From CAVUBL01 sp963837945 (GTDB lineage Bacteria > Acidobacteriota > Thermoanaerobaculia > Multivoradales > DATKCC01): 64,000 nt of DNA. Where the stretch lies: contig CAWIQD010000005.1 in NCBI GenBank assembly GCA_963837945.1, positions 124,001-188,000 on the forward strand, read 5' to 3'. Both the position numbers and the translations under genes were made by a program. Positions within the stretch are counted from its first letter, which is position 1; every line of letters begins with the position of its first letter. The notes beneath the pieces are model-generated. The model was not told the DNA's origin, did no database searches, and saw only the letters and a program-made list of their open reading frames with translations. Shown here piece by piece: positions 19,101 through 27,008 of this stretch.

Positions 19101-19240
19101 CGGTGCTTGACGTCGAAGCCCACCTCGCCGCCGATCGCCGCCCGGAGGTCCCGGGCCAGGGCGCGGGCGTCGCCGGGCCAGGACTTCGGCGGCGTGGTCG
19201 TCCATGAGCTCGTGGTCTGCTCGCGTTCGATGGTTGCCAT
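16148..19240 (-). CDS. YdiJ-like FAD-linked 2-hydroxyacid dehydrogenase fused to an Fe-S (GlpC-type) domain, with a C-terminal membrane anchor
   Basis: A 1030-residue protein. Residues 25-470 are an FAD-binding-4 (PCMH) oxidase: 'VVYPRDAADVEAIVAVCRQHGAPLLGRGGGTSLAGQ', 'GNNSCGVHSVFAG' and C-terminal 'GHFGDGCLHTRISF', 'GGVPSGEHGDGQAR'. Residues about 600-990 hold ferredoxin-like cysteines (CVGVGKC, CLACKGCKSDCPVN) and CCG domains (CCGRPLYDYG, DSGCCGMAGAFGYE). This architecture and length match YdiJ-type D-2-hydroxyglutarate/D-lactate dehydrogenases, which pass electrons to the quinone pool. Unusually, the C-terminus adds one hydrophobic helix (GLAAVAGAAALAVGGTALWLW) ending in arginines, which would anchor it to the inner membrane. 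It lies 40 nt after the enolase-superfamily gene in a probable operon. The exact substrate is not determinable. Confidence 0.88.
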   Translation of the reverse strand: MATIEREQTTSSWTTTPPKSWPGDARALARDLRAAIGGEVGFDVKHRGLYATDASNYRQVPIGVVYPRDAADVEAIVAVCRQHGAPLLGRGGGTSLAGQCCNLAVVLDFSRHMNRVLEIDPERRLARVQPGVVLDDLRAKTLEHGLSFGPDPATHDHCTLGGMIGNNSCGVHSVFAGRTADNVRSLEVLTYDGLRLTVGPTSDQELAAIVAGGGRRGELYRGMAGIRDRFGDAVRGAFPDIPRRVSGYNLDELLPENGFQVARALVGSEGTLALTLEATLELVEWPTERVLLVAAFEDVYTAADHVPEILELEPVGLEGLDDVLIEDQKKKHMHPTALRLLPDGAGWLLIEFGASERAAARARAEEAQARVAAMDKVLHTAVIADSFEQKEIWEVRESGLGASARVPGQGDTWPGWEDSAVAPEEMGDYMRELRSLLERHGYEGAFYGHFGDGCLHTRISFDLRSAPGVEAWRGFLDEAADLAVAHGGVPSGEHGDGQARGELLLRVYGAEVCRAFSELKGLWDPEDRMNPGKVARPYPITSNLRLGADYEPWEPETRFAYPDDDFHFSRAALRCVGVGKCRREEGGTMCPSYMVTREEEHSTRGRARLLFEMLQGEEISDGWRSEAVAEALDLCLACKGCKSDCPVNVDMATYKAEFLHHHYRRRLRPLPAYSMGLIGVWARLAAQAPRLVNALTQGRLTGRLLKVLGGIAPERPVPAFAPQTFRQWYAENRSGVSRLGSAGRRILLWPDTFNDAFHPETAIAALEVLEAAGFRVDLPPGWLCCGRPLYDYGMLDLAERALRRILDALREDVRAGVPIVGLEPSCVATFRDELPNLLPHDDDARRLSEQTYTLAELLDEKAADFEVPRLERRAIVHRHCHQRAVMGYDPDRRILERMGLDVEMLDSGCCGMAGAFGYERGEKYRVSIAAGERVLLPRVREADPRTLIVADGFSCRSQIEQTTERRALHLAQVLRMALAEGRGGPPGALPERDYVGEYSGERSRGLAAVAGAAALAVGGTALWLWRRRRR

Positions 19241-19280
19241 CTCTGAGGTCGTCCTTTCCTCGTGTGCAGCGGGCCGGCGC

Positions 19281-20387
19281 TCAGCGGCCGTCGTCCCGGT
19301 AGCGAAGATACTCCTCCACGTCGGCGCGCTTGAGCTCGAGCCCCATCCCGGGCCGCGAGCGGTCGGGGCGCAAGCAGCCGCCCTCGGCCGCCAGGGCGCC
19401 GTCGAAGAAGCGCCGCTCGATCCGCACGTGGTCGTGGAAGTACTCGACGTCGCGCAGCACCGAAAGGGCGCAGCCCGGGTGGGCGTGGAGAGTGGGTGCG
19501 GTGTGGGCGGAGAGCGGCAGGCAGCGGGCGCGGCAGAGCTCGGCCGCGGCGAGCAAGCCGGTCAGGCCGGCGCAGCGCGTCGCGTCGGCCTGGAGCACGT
19601 CGACCGCGCCGGCGTCGAGCATGCGGCGGAAGTAGAAGCGGTCGTAGCCGTACTCGCCGGCGGCGATCTCCATGCCGGCGGGCGAGCGGTCGCGCAGCAG
19701 CGAGAGCCCCGCCAGGTCGTCCGAGGAGACCGGCTCCTCGAACCAGGTGACCCCCTCCCCGGCGAAGGTCTCGGCCAGGGCGAGGGCCTGCCGGCGGTCG
19801 TAGGCGCCGTTGGCGTCCACCATCAGCCCGGCGGCCTCGCCGATCGCCCGGCGGGCGAGCCGCACCCGCTCGGGGTCGTCCCCGGGATGGCGGCCGATCT
19901 TCATCTTGACCTTGCCGATCCCTTGGGCGACCCAGCCGCCGAGCTGCTCGGCGAGCCGCTCCGGGCCGTAGGAGGTGAAGCCGCCGCTGCCGTAGACCGG
20001 CACCGCGTCGCGCACCGGCCCGAGCAGGTCGACCAGGCTCACCCCGAGGAGCCGCGCCTTCAGGTCCCAAAGCGCGTTGTCGACGGCGGCGATCGCCATC
20101 GAGGTGACGCCCGGGCGGCCGAGGTTGCGGGTGGCCCGGACCATCGCCTCCCAAGCGGCCGAGACGCCGAACGCGTCGCCCCCGACCACCGCCGGGCGCA
20201 AGGTCTCGGCGGCGAGCCGGGCGGTGGCGGCGTCGGCGTAGCCGTAGGCGAGGCCGGTCGTGCCCGCGGCCTCGGCCTCGACCACCACGACCGTCGTCGA
20301 GTCCCAGGCCAGGGTGCCGTCCGACTCGGGGGCGTCGGTGGGCACCGCGTAGGCCGCCACGCCCACACGCTCGATGCCGGCGTCCAC
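19281..20387 (-). CDS. Enolase-superfamily (mandelate racemase/muconate lactonizing type) enzyme
   Basis: A 368-residue protein starting at GTG 20387, 1 nt after the stop of the upstream TPP-enzyme gene, so translation is coupled. Superfamily residues are visible: the second-strand KxK in 'GKVKMKIG', metal ligands in 'MVDANGAYD' (Asp), 'WFEEPVSSDD' (Glu) and 'AAGEYGYD' (Glu), then 'VLQADATRCAG' and a general-acid/base His in 'LSAHTAPTLHAH'. These fit the mandelate-racemase subgroup, which dehydrates or racemises sugar acids and related hydroxyacids using Mg2+. With the neighbouring hydroxyacid dehydrogenase and pyruvate-oxidase-like enzyme, a catabolic route for an aldonic or sugar acid to pyruvate and onward is plausible but inferred. 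Confidence 0.88.
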   Translation of the reverse strand: MDAGIERVGVAAYAVPTDAPESDGTLAWDSTTVVVVEAEAAGTTGLAYGYADAATARLAAETLRPAVVGGDAFGVSAAWEAMVRATRNLGRPGVTSMAIAAVDNALWDLKARLLGVSLVDLLGPVRDAVPVYGSGGFTSYGPERLAEQLGGWVAQGIGKVKMKIGRHPGDDPERVRLARRAIGEAAGLMVDANGAYDRRQALALAETFAGEGVTWFEEPVSSDDLAGLSLLRDRSPAGMEIAAGEYGYDRFYFRRMLDAGAVDVLQADATRCAGLTGLLAAAELCRARCLPLSAHTAPTLHAHPGCALSVLRDVEYFHDHVRIERRFFDGALAAEGGCLRPDRSRPGMGLELKRADVEEYLRYRDDGR

Positions 20388-20388
20388 C

Positions 20389-22173
20389 TCAGTGGCTCAC
20401 CAGTTCCGCGATCTTGCCCAGGAAGCTCTGCTTGATGATCTGCTTCGAGGCCGGGTCGCGCTTCAGGAGGGCCTTGAGCATCGAGCTCGCCTGCTCGAAG
20501 GTGACGTGGGGCGGCAGCGGCGGCACCTCGGGATCGGTCACGGCGTCGAAGACCACCGGCCGGTCGGAGGCCAGCGCCTCGTCCCAGGCCGGCCCGACGT
20601 CCTCGGGCGAGTCGACCCGGATGCCCTTGAGGCCGAGCTCGCCGGCGAAGCGCGCGAAGCTCATCTCGGGCAGGCGCTGGGAGGGCTCCCACTTGGGGTC
20701 GCCCTCCATCGCCCGCATCTCCCAGGTCACCTGGTTCAGGTCGCGGTTGTTGAGCACCTGGAAGACGAGGCGCGGATCCTCCCACTGCCGCCAGTAGCGG
20801 GCGACGGTCAGCAGCTCGTTCATGCCGTTCATCTGCATCGCGCCGTCGCCGACCAGGGCGAAGACCGGCCGGTGGGGATGGGCGAACTTGGCGGCGATGG
20901 CGTAGGGCACGCCGGGGCCCATGGTCGCGAGCGTGCCGGAGAGCGAGCCGCGCATGCCGCGGCGCATCTTGATGTCGCGCGCGTACCAGTTGGCCGACGA
21001 GCCGGAGTCGCAGGTGAGGATCGCGTCGTCGGGCAGGCGCTTCGAGAGCTCCCAGAAGACCCGTTGCGGGTTGAGCGGGTCGGCCTCCTGCATCGCCCGC
21101 TTCTCCATGAGCCGCCACCACTCGGCGACGTTGCCCTCGATCTCGTCGCGCCACGACCGGTCGCTCTTGGCCTCGAGCCGAGGCAGCAGCGCCTGGAGGG
21201 TCTGGCGGGCATCGCCCACCAGGTTCACCTCCATGGGGAAACGCACGCCGATCATCTTGCCGGAGATGTCGATCTGGACGCCGCGTGCCTGGTCCCATTC
21301 GGGCAGGAACTGCGAGTACGGGAAGCTCGACCCGATCATCAGGAGGGTGTCGCAGTCCATCATCATCTCGTAGCTCGGGCGGGTCCCGAGCAGGCCAATC
21401 GAGCCGGTGACGAAGGGCAGGTCGTCCGGGATCACGTCCTTGCCCAGCAGCGCCTTGGCGACGCCGGCCCCCAGGCGCTGGGCGACCTCGATCACCTCGT
21501 CGGCCGCCCGGCGCGCGCCCTGGCCGACCAGGATCGCCACCTTGCGGCCCTCGTTGAGGACGCGGGCGGCGTGCTCCAGGTCCTTCTCGTGGGGCAGGAC
21601 GATCGGCTCGTTGTAGCCGATGCTCGAGGGATTGATCTTGAACTCGTGGGGCGGCGTCTCGACCGCCTTCGCCTCCTGGACGTCGGTGGGGAAGATGAGC
21701 GCGGTCACCGTGCGCTCGGCCTGGGCGATGCGCACCGCCCGGTCGACCACCGCCGGGAGCTGCTCGGGGGTCATGACCGTCTGGCAGTAGTGGTGCGCGA
21801 CGTCGGAGAAGAGGTTCTGGAGGTTTACCTCCTGCTGCTGGTGGCCGCCGAGGGCGCTGCGCGGCTGCTGGCCGACGATCGCCACCACCGGCTGGTGGTC
21901 CATCTTGGCGTCGTAGAGGCCGTTGAGCAGGTGGATGGCGCCGGGGCCGGAGGTGGCGAGGCAGACGCCCACGTCGCCGGTGAACTTGGCGTGGCCGCAG
22001 GCCATGAACGCCGCCATCTCCTCGTGGCGGACCTGCACGAACTCGGGGTCGCCGTCGGACCGGCGCAAGGCACCGGTGATCTCGTTGATGCCGTCGCCCG
22101 GGTAGCCGAAGATGCGATGGATGCCCCAGTCCCGGAGGCGTTCGAAGAGGAAATCGCTGACACGGTCTGCCAT
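20389..22173 (-). CDS. Thiamine-diphosphate enzyme, pyruvate oxidase/quinone-dependent pyruvate dehydrogenase type
   Basis: A 594-residue protein (ATG 22173, ribosome-binding site GGAAGGAG) with the three TPP-enzyme domains. The N-terminal PYR domain has the cofactor-activating Glu in 'VQVRHEEMAAFMA' and 'CLATSGPGAIHLLNGLYDAK'. The middle domain has 'AILVGQGARRAADEVIEVAQRLGAGVAKALLGKDVIPDD'. The PP domain has 'GDGAMQMNGMNELLTVARY' then 'VFQVLNNRDLNQVTWEMRAM', the Mg/ThDP motif. Overall it resembles PoxB-like pyruvate:quinone oxidoreductases rather than acetolactate synthase. The extra C-terminal segment ends 'KQSFLGKIAELVSH', comparable to the membrane-binding tail of PoxB, though I cannot show it binds lipid. 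It would oxidise pyruvate to acetate and CO2 and feed quinol to the respiratory chain. Confidence 0.88.
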   Translation of the reverse strand: MADRVSDFLFERLRDWGIHRIFGYPGDGINEITGALRRSDGDPEFVQVRHEEMAAFMACGHAKFTGDVGVCLATSGPGAIHLLNGLYDAKMDHQPVVAIVGQQPRSALGGHQQQEVNLQNLFSDVAHHYCQTVMTPEQLPAVVDRAVRIAQAERTVTALIFPTDVQEAKAVETPPHEFKINPSSIGYNEPIVLPHEKDLEHAARVLNEGRKVAILVGQGARRAADEVIEVAQRLGAGVAKALLGKDVIPDDLPFVTGSIGLLGTRPSYEMMMDCDTLLMIGSSFPYSQFLPEWDQARGVQIDISGKMIGVRFPMEVNLVGDARQTLQALLPRLEAKSDRSWRDEIEGNVAEWWRLMEKRAMQEADPLNPQRVFWELSKRLPDDAILTCDSGSSANWYARDIKMRRGMRGSLSGTLATMGPGVPYAIAAKFAHPHRPVFALVGDGAMQMNGMNELLTVARYWRQWEDPRLVFQVLNNRDLNQVTWEMRAMEGDPKWEPSQRLPEMSFARFAGELGLKGIRVDSPEDVGPAWDEALASDRPVVFDAVTDPEVPPLPPHVTFEQASSMLKALLKRDPASKQIIKQSFLGKIAELVSH

Positions 22174-22232
22174 GGGTGCTCCTTCCAGTGTTCGAGAGAT
22201 ACAGGTTCGGGGTCCGGCCTCCGCCCGGGCGG

Positions 22233-22607
22233 CTATTCGGCGAATGCGATCGTCGAGAGCAGGGCGTTTTCCGACTGGCGCGAATCGAGGCGGGTGTGCT
22301 GGACCACGAGCGGCACGTCCGACTCGATCAAGGTTGCAAAATCAGTTCCGCGGGGGACCGGCTCGGGGTCGTCCAGGTCGTTGAAGCGCAGGTGGCGGGT
22401 GCGCCGCGCCGGCACCTCCACGCGGTAGGGCCCGGCGGGCTCGCGATCCGCGAAGAAGACGGTGATCTCGACCCGGGCGTCGCGGTCGCCGGCGTTCAGC
22501 AGGCAGGCGGTCTCGTGCGAGAGCATCTCCGGCTCGGGCCCGTGGCTCCAGGTCGGGATGTAGCCCTCGGCGATCGCCCAGCGTCGTCTTCCTATCGGCT
22601 CCGGCAT
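22233..22607 (-). CDS. Sensory rhodopsin transducer (ASRT) family protein
   Basis: A 124-residue soluble protein (ATG 22607, ribosome-binding site GGAGGTGAG). It matches the Anabaena sensory rhodopsin transducer family across its length: 'WAIAEGYIPTW', 'GPEPEMLSHETACLLNAG', 'DARVEITVFFADREPAGPYR', 'VPARRTRHLRFNDL', 'PEPVPRGTDFATLIESDVP' and 'VVQHTRLDSRQSENALLSTIA'. ASRT is a small all-beta tetramer that interacts with a sensory rhodopsin; most homologues occur without any rhodopsin, and related sugar-binding-like folds suggest ligand binding. No rhodopsin gene is in the window. It lies 59 nt upstream of the TPP-enzyme gene in the same direction, so a metabolite-linked role in that operon is possible. 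Confidence 0.88.
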   Translation of the reverse strand: MPEPIGRRRWAIAEGYIPTWSHGPEPEMLSHETACLLNAGDRDARVEITVFFADREPAGPYRVEVPARRTRHLRFNDLDDPEPVPRGTDFATLIESDVPLVVQHTRLDSRQSENALLSTIAFAE

Positions 22608-22709
22608 CTGTCGCTCACCTCCTCTCACGCCTCGAAAGGTGAGCAAGAGGTGTGCCGGAGCGTCCGGAGACGGGTCCGCCGAGGCCGCGCGGCTGATACC
22701 GTCGCGCCC

Positions 22710-23771
22710 ATGACGCGCGTCGCCCGGATCCTCGTCGTCCTCGTCCTGCTCGCGGCGCTCCTGGCCGTCATCGTCTGGCGCCTCACCGCGACCGGGGCGC
22801 GCGGCGCGGCGGGCCCGGACACCGCCTACGAGACCTTCGAGCACCAGGTCATGGCGACCACGGTCGCCGCCGTCGTGCCCGCCGGCCGGGACGCGCGCGA
22901 GAACGCCGAGACGGTCTTCGACGTCTTCGACCTCGTCGACCAGCGGATGAGCGAGTGGAAGGAGAGCTCGCCGCTCTCGGCGGTCAATCGGCAAGCCGGT
23001 GACGGTCCGGTCGAGGTGCCGGAGGACCTGCGCCGGGTCCTCCGCCGCGGCGTCGAGATCGGCGACCTGACCGGCGGCGCCTTCGACGTCACCTGGGCCG
23101 CGCTCTGGGGGGTCTGGGACTTTCGGGCGGCCGAGCCGCGAGTGCCCGATCCGGAGGAGATCGCCCGCCGGGTGAAGCTCATCGATTACCGCAAGGTCGA
23201 GATCGACGACCGCGCGGGGACGGTGCGGCTGCCCGAGAAGGGGATGAAGATCGGGCTCGGTGGAATCGCCAAGGGCTACGCGCTCTCCCGGGCGGCGGAA
23301 ACGCTCCGCGACCGCGGCCTCCGGAGCTTCATGATCCTCGGCGGCGGCCAGGTGCTGGCGGCGGGGGAGCGCCGCGAGGACGGCGGGCGCCCCTGGCGGG
23401 TCGGCATCCGCGATCCCCGGGGCGGGCCGGAGGACTCCTTCGCGGTCGTCGACGTGGTGGACGCGTCGGTCTCGACGAGCGGCGACTACGAGCGCTACTT
23501 CGTCGCCGACGGGGTGCGCTATCACCACATCATCGATCCGCGCACCGGCTGGCCGTCGAAGGGGCTGCGCAGCGTCACCGTGATCTCGCCCGACGCGGTG
23601 CTCGCCGACGCGCTGTCGACCGGGATCATGGTGATGGGGGCGGAGAAGGGGCTGGCGCTGGCGGAGCGGCTCGAGGGGGTGGAGGCGGTGCTGGTCGACG
23701 ACCGCGGCAAGGTCGAGACGACGAGTGGGCTCCGGGGGCGGTTGACGGTGCTGCATCCGCCGAAAGGGTGA
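22710..23771 (+). CDS. apbE: FAD:protein FMN transferase (ApbE)
   Basis: A 353-residue protein starting at ATG 22710. Residues 5-25 are a membrane anchor or signal (ILVVLVLLAALLAVIVWRL). ApbE motifs follow in order: 'HQVMATTVAAVVPA', 'VDQRMSEWKESSPLSAVNRQ', 'TGGAFDVTWAALWGVWDF', 'IGLGGIAKGYALSRAAE', 'FMILGGGQVLAAGE', 'VSTSGDYERYFVADGVRYHHIIDPRTGWP' and the metal-binding 'VLADALSTGIMVMG'. ApbE uses FAD to attach FMN to Thr/Ser of periplasmic-facing flavoproteins such as Nqr/Rnf subunits or extracellular-electron-transfer proteins. No obvious flavinylation target is encoded nearby. Divergent from the ASRT gene across 102 nt. Confidence 0.93.
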   Translation: MTRVARILVVLVLLAALLAVIVWRLTATGARGAAGPDTAYETFEHQVMATTVAAVVPAGRDARENAETVFDVFDLVDQRMSEWKESSPLSAVNRQAGDGPVEVPEDLRRVLRRGVEIGDLTGGAFDVTWAALWGVWDFRAAEPRVPDPEEIARRVKLIDYRKVEIDDRAGTVRLPEKGMKIGLGGIAKGYALSRAAETLRDRGLRSFMILGGGQVLAAGERREDGGRPWRVGIRDPRGGPEDSFAVVDVVDASVSTSGDYERYFVADGVRYHHIIDPRTGWPSKGLRSVTVISPDAVLADALSTGIMVMGAEKGLALAERLEGVEAVLVDDRGKVETTSGLRGRLTVLHPPKG

Positions 23772-23994
23772 GGCCGGGGTAGGGCCCGGGCGGGGCCGGG
23801 GCGGGGGGTCCCGCCCTTGCGAGCGGCGCGACTTGGTCGGAAGGTGGGGCGCAGGAGTCGCGCCTCGGCACGGTCCGCGCGTCGGCGGGCCAGGACTCCG
23901 TGAGGCCGTCGAGTGCGCGGCCCGTGACGTCGCCGGGCGGGACCCCGCGCCCCTCCGGGGTCGGACTCCTCGACCCGCAACCCCGGATGAAGCG

Positions 23995-24205
23995 GCCGAG
24001 CTCTGTCTCGGCCGGGCGATCCTCTCAACCTGCACCGATCGGCCCATCGGAGGCGATACCGGCCGGTGGCGGACCCCGGTCCCCGGGCCGACCTCTGCGT
24101 CGGCCGGGCGATCCTCTCCACCTGCACCGATCGGCCCATCGGAGGCGATAGCGGCCGGCGGCGCACCCCGGTCCCCGGGCCGAGCTCTGCCTCGGCCGGG
24201 CCAAT
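23995..24205. repeat. 92-bp tandem repeat, 2.3 copies, with a covarying hairpin
   Basis: Units start at 23995, 24087 and 24179 (third partial), exactly 92 bp apart. Each opens with a 6-bp stem: GCCGAG/CTCGGC in units 1 and 3, GCCGAC/GTCGGC in unit 2, a compensatory G-C to C-G swap. A second hairpin, CCGAT-CGGCCC-ATCGG, is unchanged. The same GGCCGAG...CTCGGCC hairpin recurs in opposite orientation at 49218-49240. The rest of the gap (23772-23994) is GC-rich with GGGGTCG/CGACCC hairpins and no gene. Confidence 0.85.
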
Positions 24206-24253
24206 GGCGCGCGCTGATCGCCTACCTGCTCGCGCCCCGGATCCGGGCGCTCT

Positions 24254-25207
24254 TCAGACCGTGTTCCAGCGGCGGGTGACCATCAGGCGCAGCTTGCGGT
24301 GCTCCTCCTCGGCGAGGCGCTCGCGGTGCCCGGCGAGGTCGTCCTCGAAGGCCGCGAGCTCGCGGCGGCCGGCGACCGCCTCGAGCCGCTCGCGCAGGGC
24401 GTAGAAGAGCTCCGAGAACTCGCCGCACAGCTCGGCGATCACCGGGAACGACATGCGGTGGATCTCGCACGGCCCGTGGGCGCGGATCGCGGCCTGGTGC
24501 TCGGCGGTGCCGTACCCCTTGTGACGGGCGAACCCGTAGTCCGGGTAGCGCCGGTCGAGCTCGCGCATCATCCGGTCGCGATGGGTCTTCGCGATGATCG
24601 AGGCGGCGGCGATCGAGAAGTTGAGGCCGTCGCCCTTGTCGAAGCGGTTCTGCGGGATCGGCAGCTCGGGGATCTCCCGGGCGTCGAGCAGGACGTGCTC
24701 CGGGGGCTCGGGCAGCCCCTCGACCGCCCGGCGCATGGCCAGGATCCCGGCGTGGTAGACGTTGAGCCGGTCGATCTCGGTCACCTGGGCGATGCCCACG
24801 GCCACCGCCGCGGCGGCCTCGCGAATCGCCACGGCGAGCGTTTCGCGGCGCTCCGGGTCGACGCGCTTCGAGTCGTCGATGCCGGCGATCTCGACGCCTG
24901 GCGGGAAGACGACCGCCGCCGCCACCACCGGCCCGGCGAGCGGCCCGACCCCGGCCTCGTCGACGCCGGCGATCCGGGTGATCCCGGACCTCCAGAGCAC
25001 GCGCTCGAAGTTGAGCATGGCGTCGAGGCGCAGGCGCTCCTCGCGCTCCTGGTCCTGGCGCCGGCGGAGCGCCTCGTAGACCTGGCGTACGCCCTGGCGG
25101 GGGTCGCGGCGAAGCCGGTTGAGCAGCAGCCCCGAGACCGGCTCGCTGCCCTGGACGAACCTCCGGCGGATCTCACCGACGGACAGCTTGGATGGATCGA
25201 CGGCCAT
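24254..25207 (-). CDS. rnhB: Ribonuclease HII with N-terminal extension
   Basis: A 317-residue protein starting at ATG 25207. The RNase HII core runs from about residue 75: 'IAGVDEAGVGPLAGPVVAAAVVFPPG' (first catalytic Asp-Glu pair), 'IDDSKRVDPERRETLA', 'NVYHAGILAMRRAVEGL', 'VLLDAREIPELPIPQ', 'KGDGLNFSIAAASIIAKTHRDRMMRELDRRYPDYGFARHKGYGTAEHQAAI'. The N-terminal 70 residues ('LSVGEIRRRFVQG...EALRRRQDQEREERLRL') form a helical extension like that of some long RNases HII. The enzyme removes ribonucleotides from DNA and RNA:DNA hybrids. The C-terminus adds about 60 residues of charged helix beyond the core. Minus strand, following the tandem repeat region. Confidence 0.93.
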   Translation of the reverse strand: MAVDPSKLSVGEIRRRFVQGSEPVSGLLLNRLRRDPRQGVRQVYEALRRRQDQEREERLRLDAMLNFERVLWRSGITRIAGVDEAGVGPLAGPVVAAAVVFPPGVEIAGIDDSKRVDPERRETLAVAIREAAAAVAVGIAQVTEIDRLNVYHAGILAMRRAVEGLPEPPEHVLLDAREIPELPIPQNRFDKGDGLNFSIAAASIIAKTHRDRMMRELDRRYPDYGFARHKGYGTAEHQAAIRAHGPCEIHRMSFPVIAELCGEFSELFYALRERLEAVAGRRELAAFEDDLAGHRERLAEEEHRKLRLMVTRRWNTV

Positions 25208-25314
25208 GGTTGGAGCGAGCGGACGGCCGGCCGGCGCGAACCGGCCCGCCATCCCGGAGGCGGATGCTACCAGCTTCGCCGGGCGCCTCGGCGGGAGACC
25301 TGCCGGGGGTGCTC

Positions 25315-25426
25315 GGACCGGAGGGAAGGGGCTCGGGGGGTTGCGGGGGTGATCTGGACAGGCCGGTCGGTGGCGCCCCCTTCCCCCATCGGGGAGGGAA
25401 GGGGGTCGGGGGGTTGCGGGGGTGAT
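25315..25426. repeat. Two more copies of the G-rich intergenic repeat
   Basis: GGAGGGAAGGGGCTCGGGG starts near 25317. A fuller copy, CCCCTTCCCCCATCGGGG then AGGGAAGGGGGTCGGGG, lies at 25376-25424. Both are followed by GGTTGCGGGGGTGAT. They belong to the family at 178-290, which has ATCGAGGGGATGCGG in the same place. They fill the 223-nt gap between rnhB and the broken regulator. Confidence 0.7.
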
Positions 25427-25430
25427 GCGA

Positions 25431-26960
25431 TCACCCCGCCGGCTCGGGCCCCTCGTAGCGCAGGTACGGGTTGTTGCGCGCCCGGGCGAGATAGCTCGAG
25501 AGATCGCGGACCAGCCCGACGGTGGCGGCCTCGGTGGTGGCGGCCTGCTTGAACAAGATGAGGGCGGCCACGGCGTGGCGGTGGACGTCTTGCGAGCGGA
25601 AGACCGGGTACATCTCCTCGGCGAGCCGCTTGACCTCGTCGGTCTTCCCGGCCTGGAGGTAGACCGCCGCCAGGTCGAGGGTGACGAGGGCGTTGTCGAA
25701 GGCCCGCTCCTCCTCGGAGAAGATGCTTCGCACCTCGCGCAGCGCCGCCGCGGCCTCGTCGAGCTCCCCAAGGCCCTCGTGGATCCGCCCCTCGAGCCAC
25801 CGCCGCCGGATCTGGATCGACCGGTCGTCCGGAAAGCGGTCGTACTCCGGACGGATCTGCTCGAGATAAGTCGGCGCTTCCTCGATCGGCCGGCCTCGTT
25901 GAGGAATGCCGCGATGTTGTGGTTCGCCATCAAGGAGACGAGACGAGGCTTCCGAACCATCCAGGTGGCGGACCGCTTCCCGGAGAAGCTCGACTGCCCG
26001 GAGGGTTCGCCTGCAAGGCCTGCCGCGCGCGCCAACTGGACCAGCGCACGTGCTTGAGATCCTGGAGGTCCAGATCCCGATAGGTCTTGAACGATCCGCT
26101 CGAGCAGCTGAAGCGTTTCTTCGAAGCGGGATTGGTCTGTGCGGAGCGAGGCGAGCAGGCTCTGGACTTCCGCCATCTCGACGGCGACATCGCCGGTGCC
26201 ACGTTCCAGGAAGTCGGAGGCGGCGCGCAGAGCCCGTCTCGGCGCCGAAAAGGTCTCCGGCGATCCGGCGGGCGTTACCCGCGATGGCACTCGCCAGCGC
26301 TCGGGCGTCGGCCACCAGGCGGCGGCCGTAGAACGAAGGGTCTAGGCACTCTGCAACCTCCACGGCCAGCTCGGCGAGCTCGACGGCCCGCGCGACGTCT
26401 CGAAAGCCCTCGGACGGCTCTCTTGCCGCAGGGCATTCGCCAGCGCGAGGAGCTGGTACCGGCTTCTCGCTCCGGACAGCCTCGCGCCGCTCCGGCGGAG
26501 CGAGCGCCATGAGCTCGGCCATCAAGGCCGGGAACCGCGGCTTCCTCGGCGCGGGCTCGAAGCGCGTCGCGTTCCCTTGCGAGCCAGGGTCCAAGCCCTG
26601 TCGAGAGCCCTCGCGAACGGCTTCCTTGACCGCCTCGAGGAGAGCTTCTCGCTCAGTGGCGAGGTGGCCGCGCCGCCGGCGGCCTCACGACCGCGACGAC
26701 CACCTGGCTCGGCATCGGGAGCCTCGATCGCCCCGGCGAGCCGCCGGAAGAAGTCCTCCGGCGAGAGGTCGAGGACCTCTAGGAGTCGTGCCACGTGCTG
26801 GACCTTGAGGTCTTGGCGCCCCCGGAGGAGCTGCGACAGGTAGCCCTGGGAAAACCCCGCCGCTCTCCCCACCGCGTTGAGCGATCGCCCGTCGAGAGCA
26901 ATCGCGCGCCGCAGCTCGCGCGCCACGATCGCCTCGAGGTCTCCACGCGCTGCCGTCATG
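25431..26960 (-). pseudogene. XRE-family HTH plus TPR regulator, broken by several frameshifts
   Basis: Read across three frames, this is one gene of about 500 codons. It starts at ATG 26960 with an XRE helix-turn-helix ('SLNAVGRAAGFSQGYLSQLLRGRQDLKVQHVARLLEVLDLSPEDFF'). Near 26625 a 1-nt loss moves the reading to 'LLEAVKEAVREGSRQGLDPG'. The rest aligns with the intact TPR protein at 37087-38487: 'FRDVARAVELAELAVEVAECL', then frame changes around 26220, 26090, 26040, 25975, 25925 and 25890, ending 'EEERAFDNALVTLDLAAVYLQAG...ARARNNPYLRYEGPEPAG'. All lesions look like 1-2 nt indels rather than nonsense substitutions. It would have been a DNA-binding regulator with a TPR sensor domain, divergent from the genes at 27195 and 27582. 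Confidence 0.75.
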
Positions 26961-27008
26961 GCCGATGCACAGTAGCACGCGGGCCCCCGGAAGTCGCATG
27001 AGGATCGG

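Noticed and set aside
22710..22780. Lipoprotein signal for ApbE
   Set aside because: The N-terminus is hydrophobic but has no Cys after it, so a plain membrane anchor or signal peptide is more likely.
23995..24205. CRISPR array
   Set aside because: The repeats are 92 bp with no unique spacers between them and no cas genes are present.
24087..24404. Short plus-strand frames through the 92-bp repeat
   Set aside because: They exist only because the repeat lacks stops; they have no ribosome-binding site and run antisense into rnhB.
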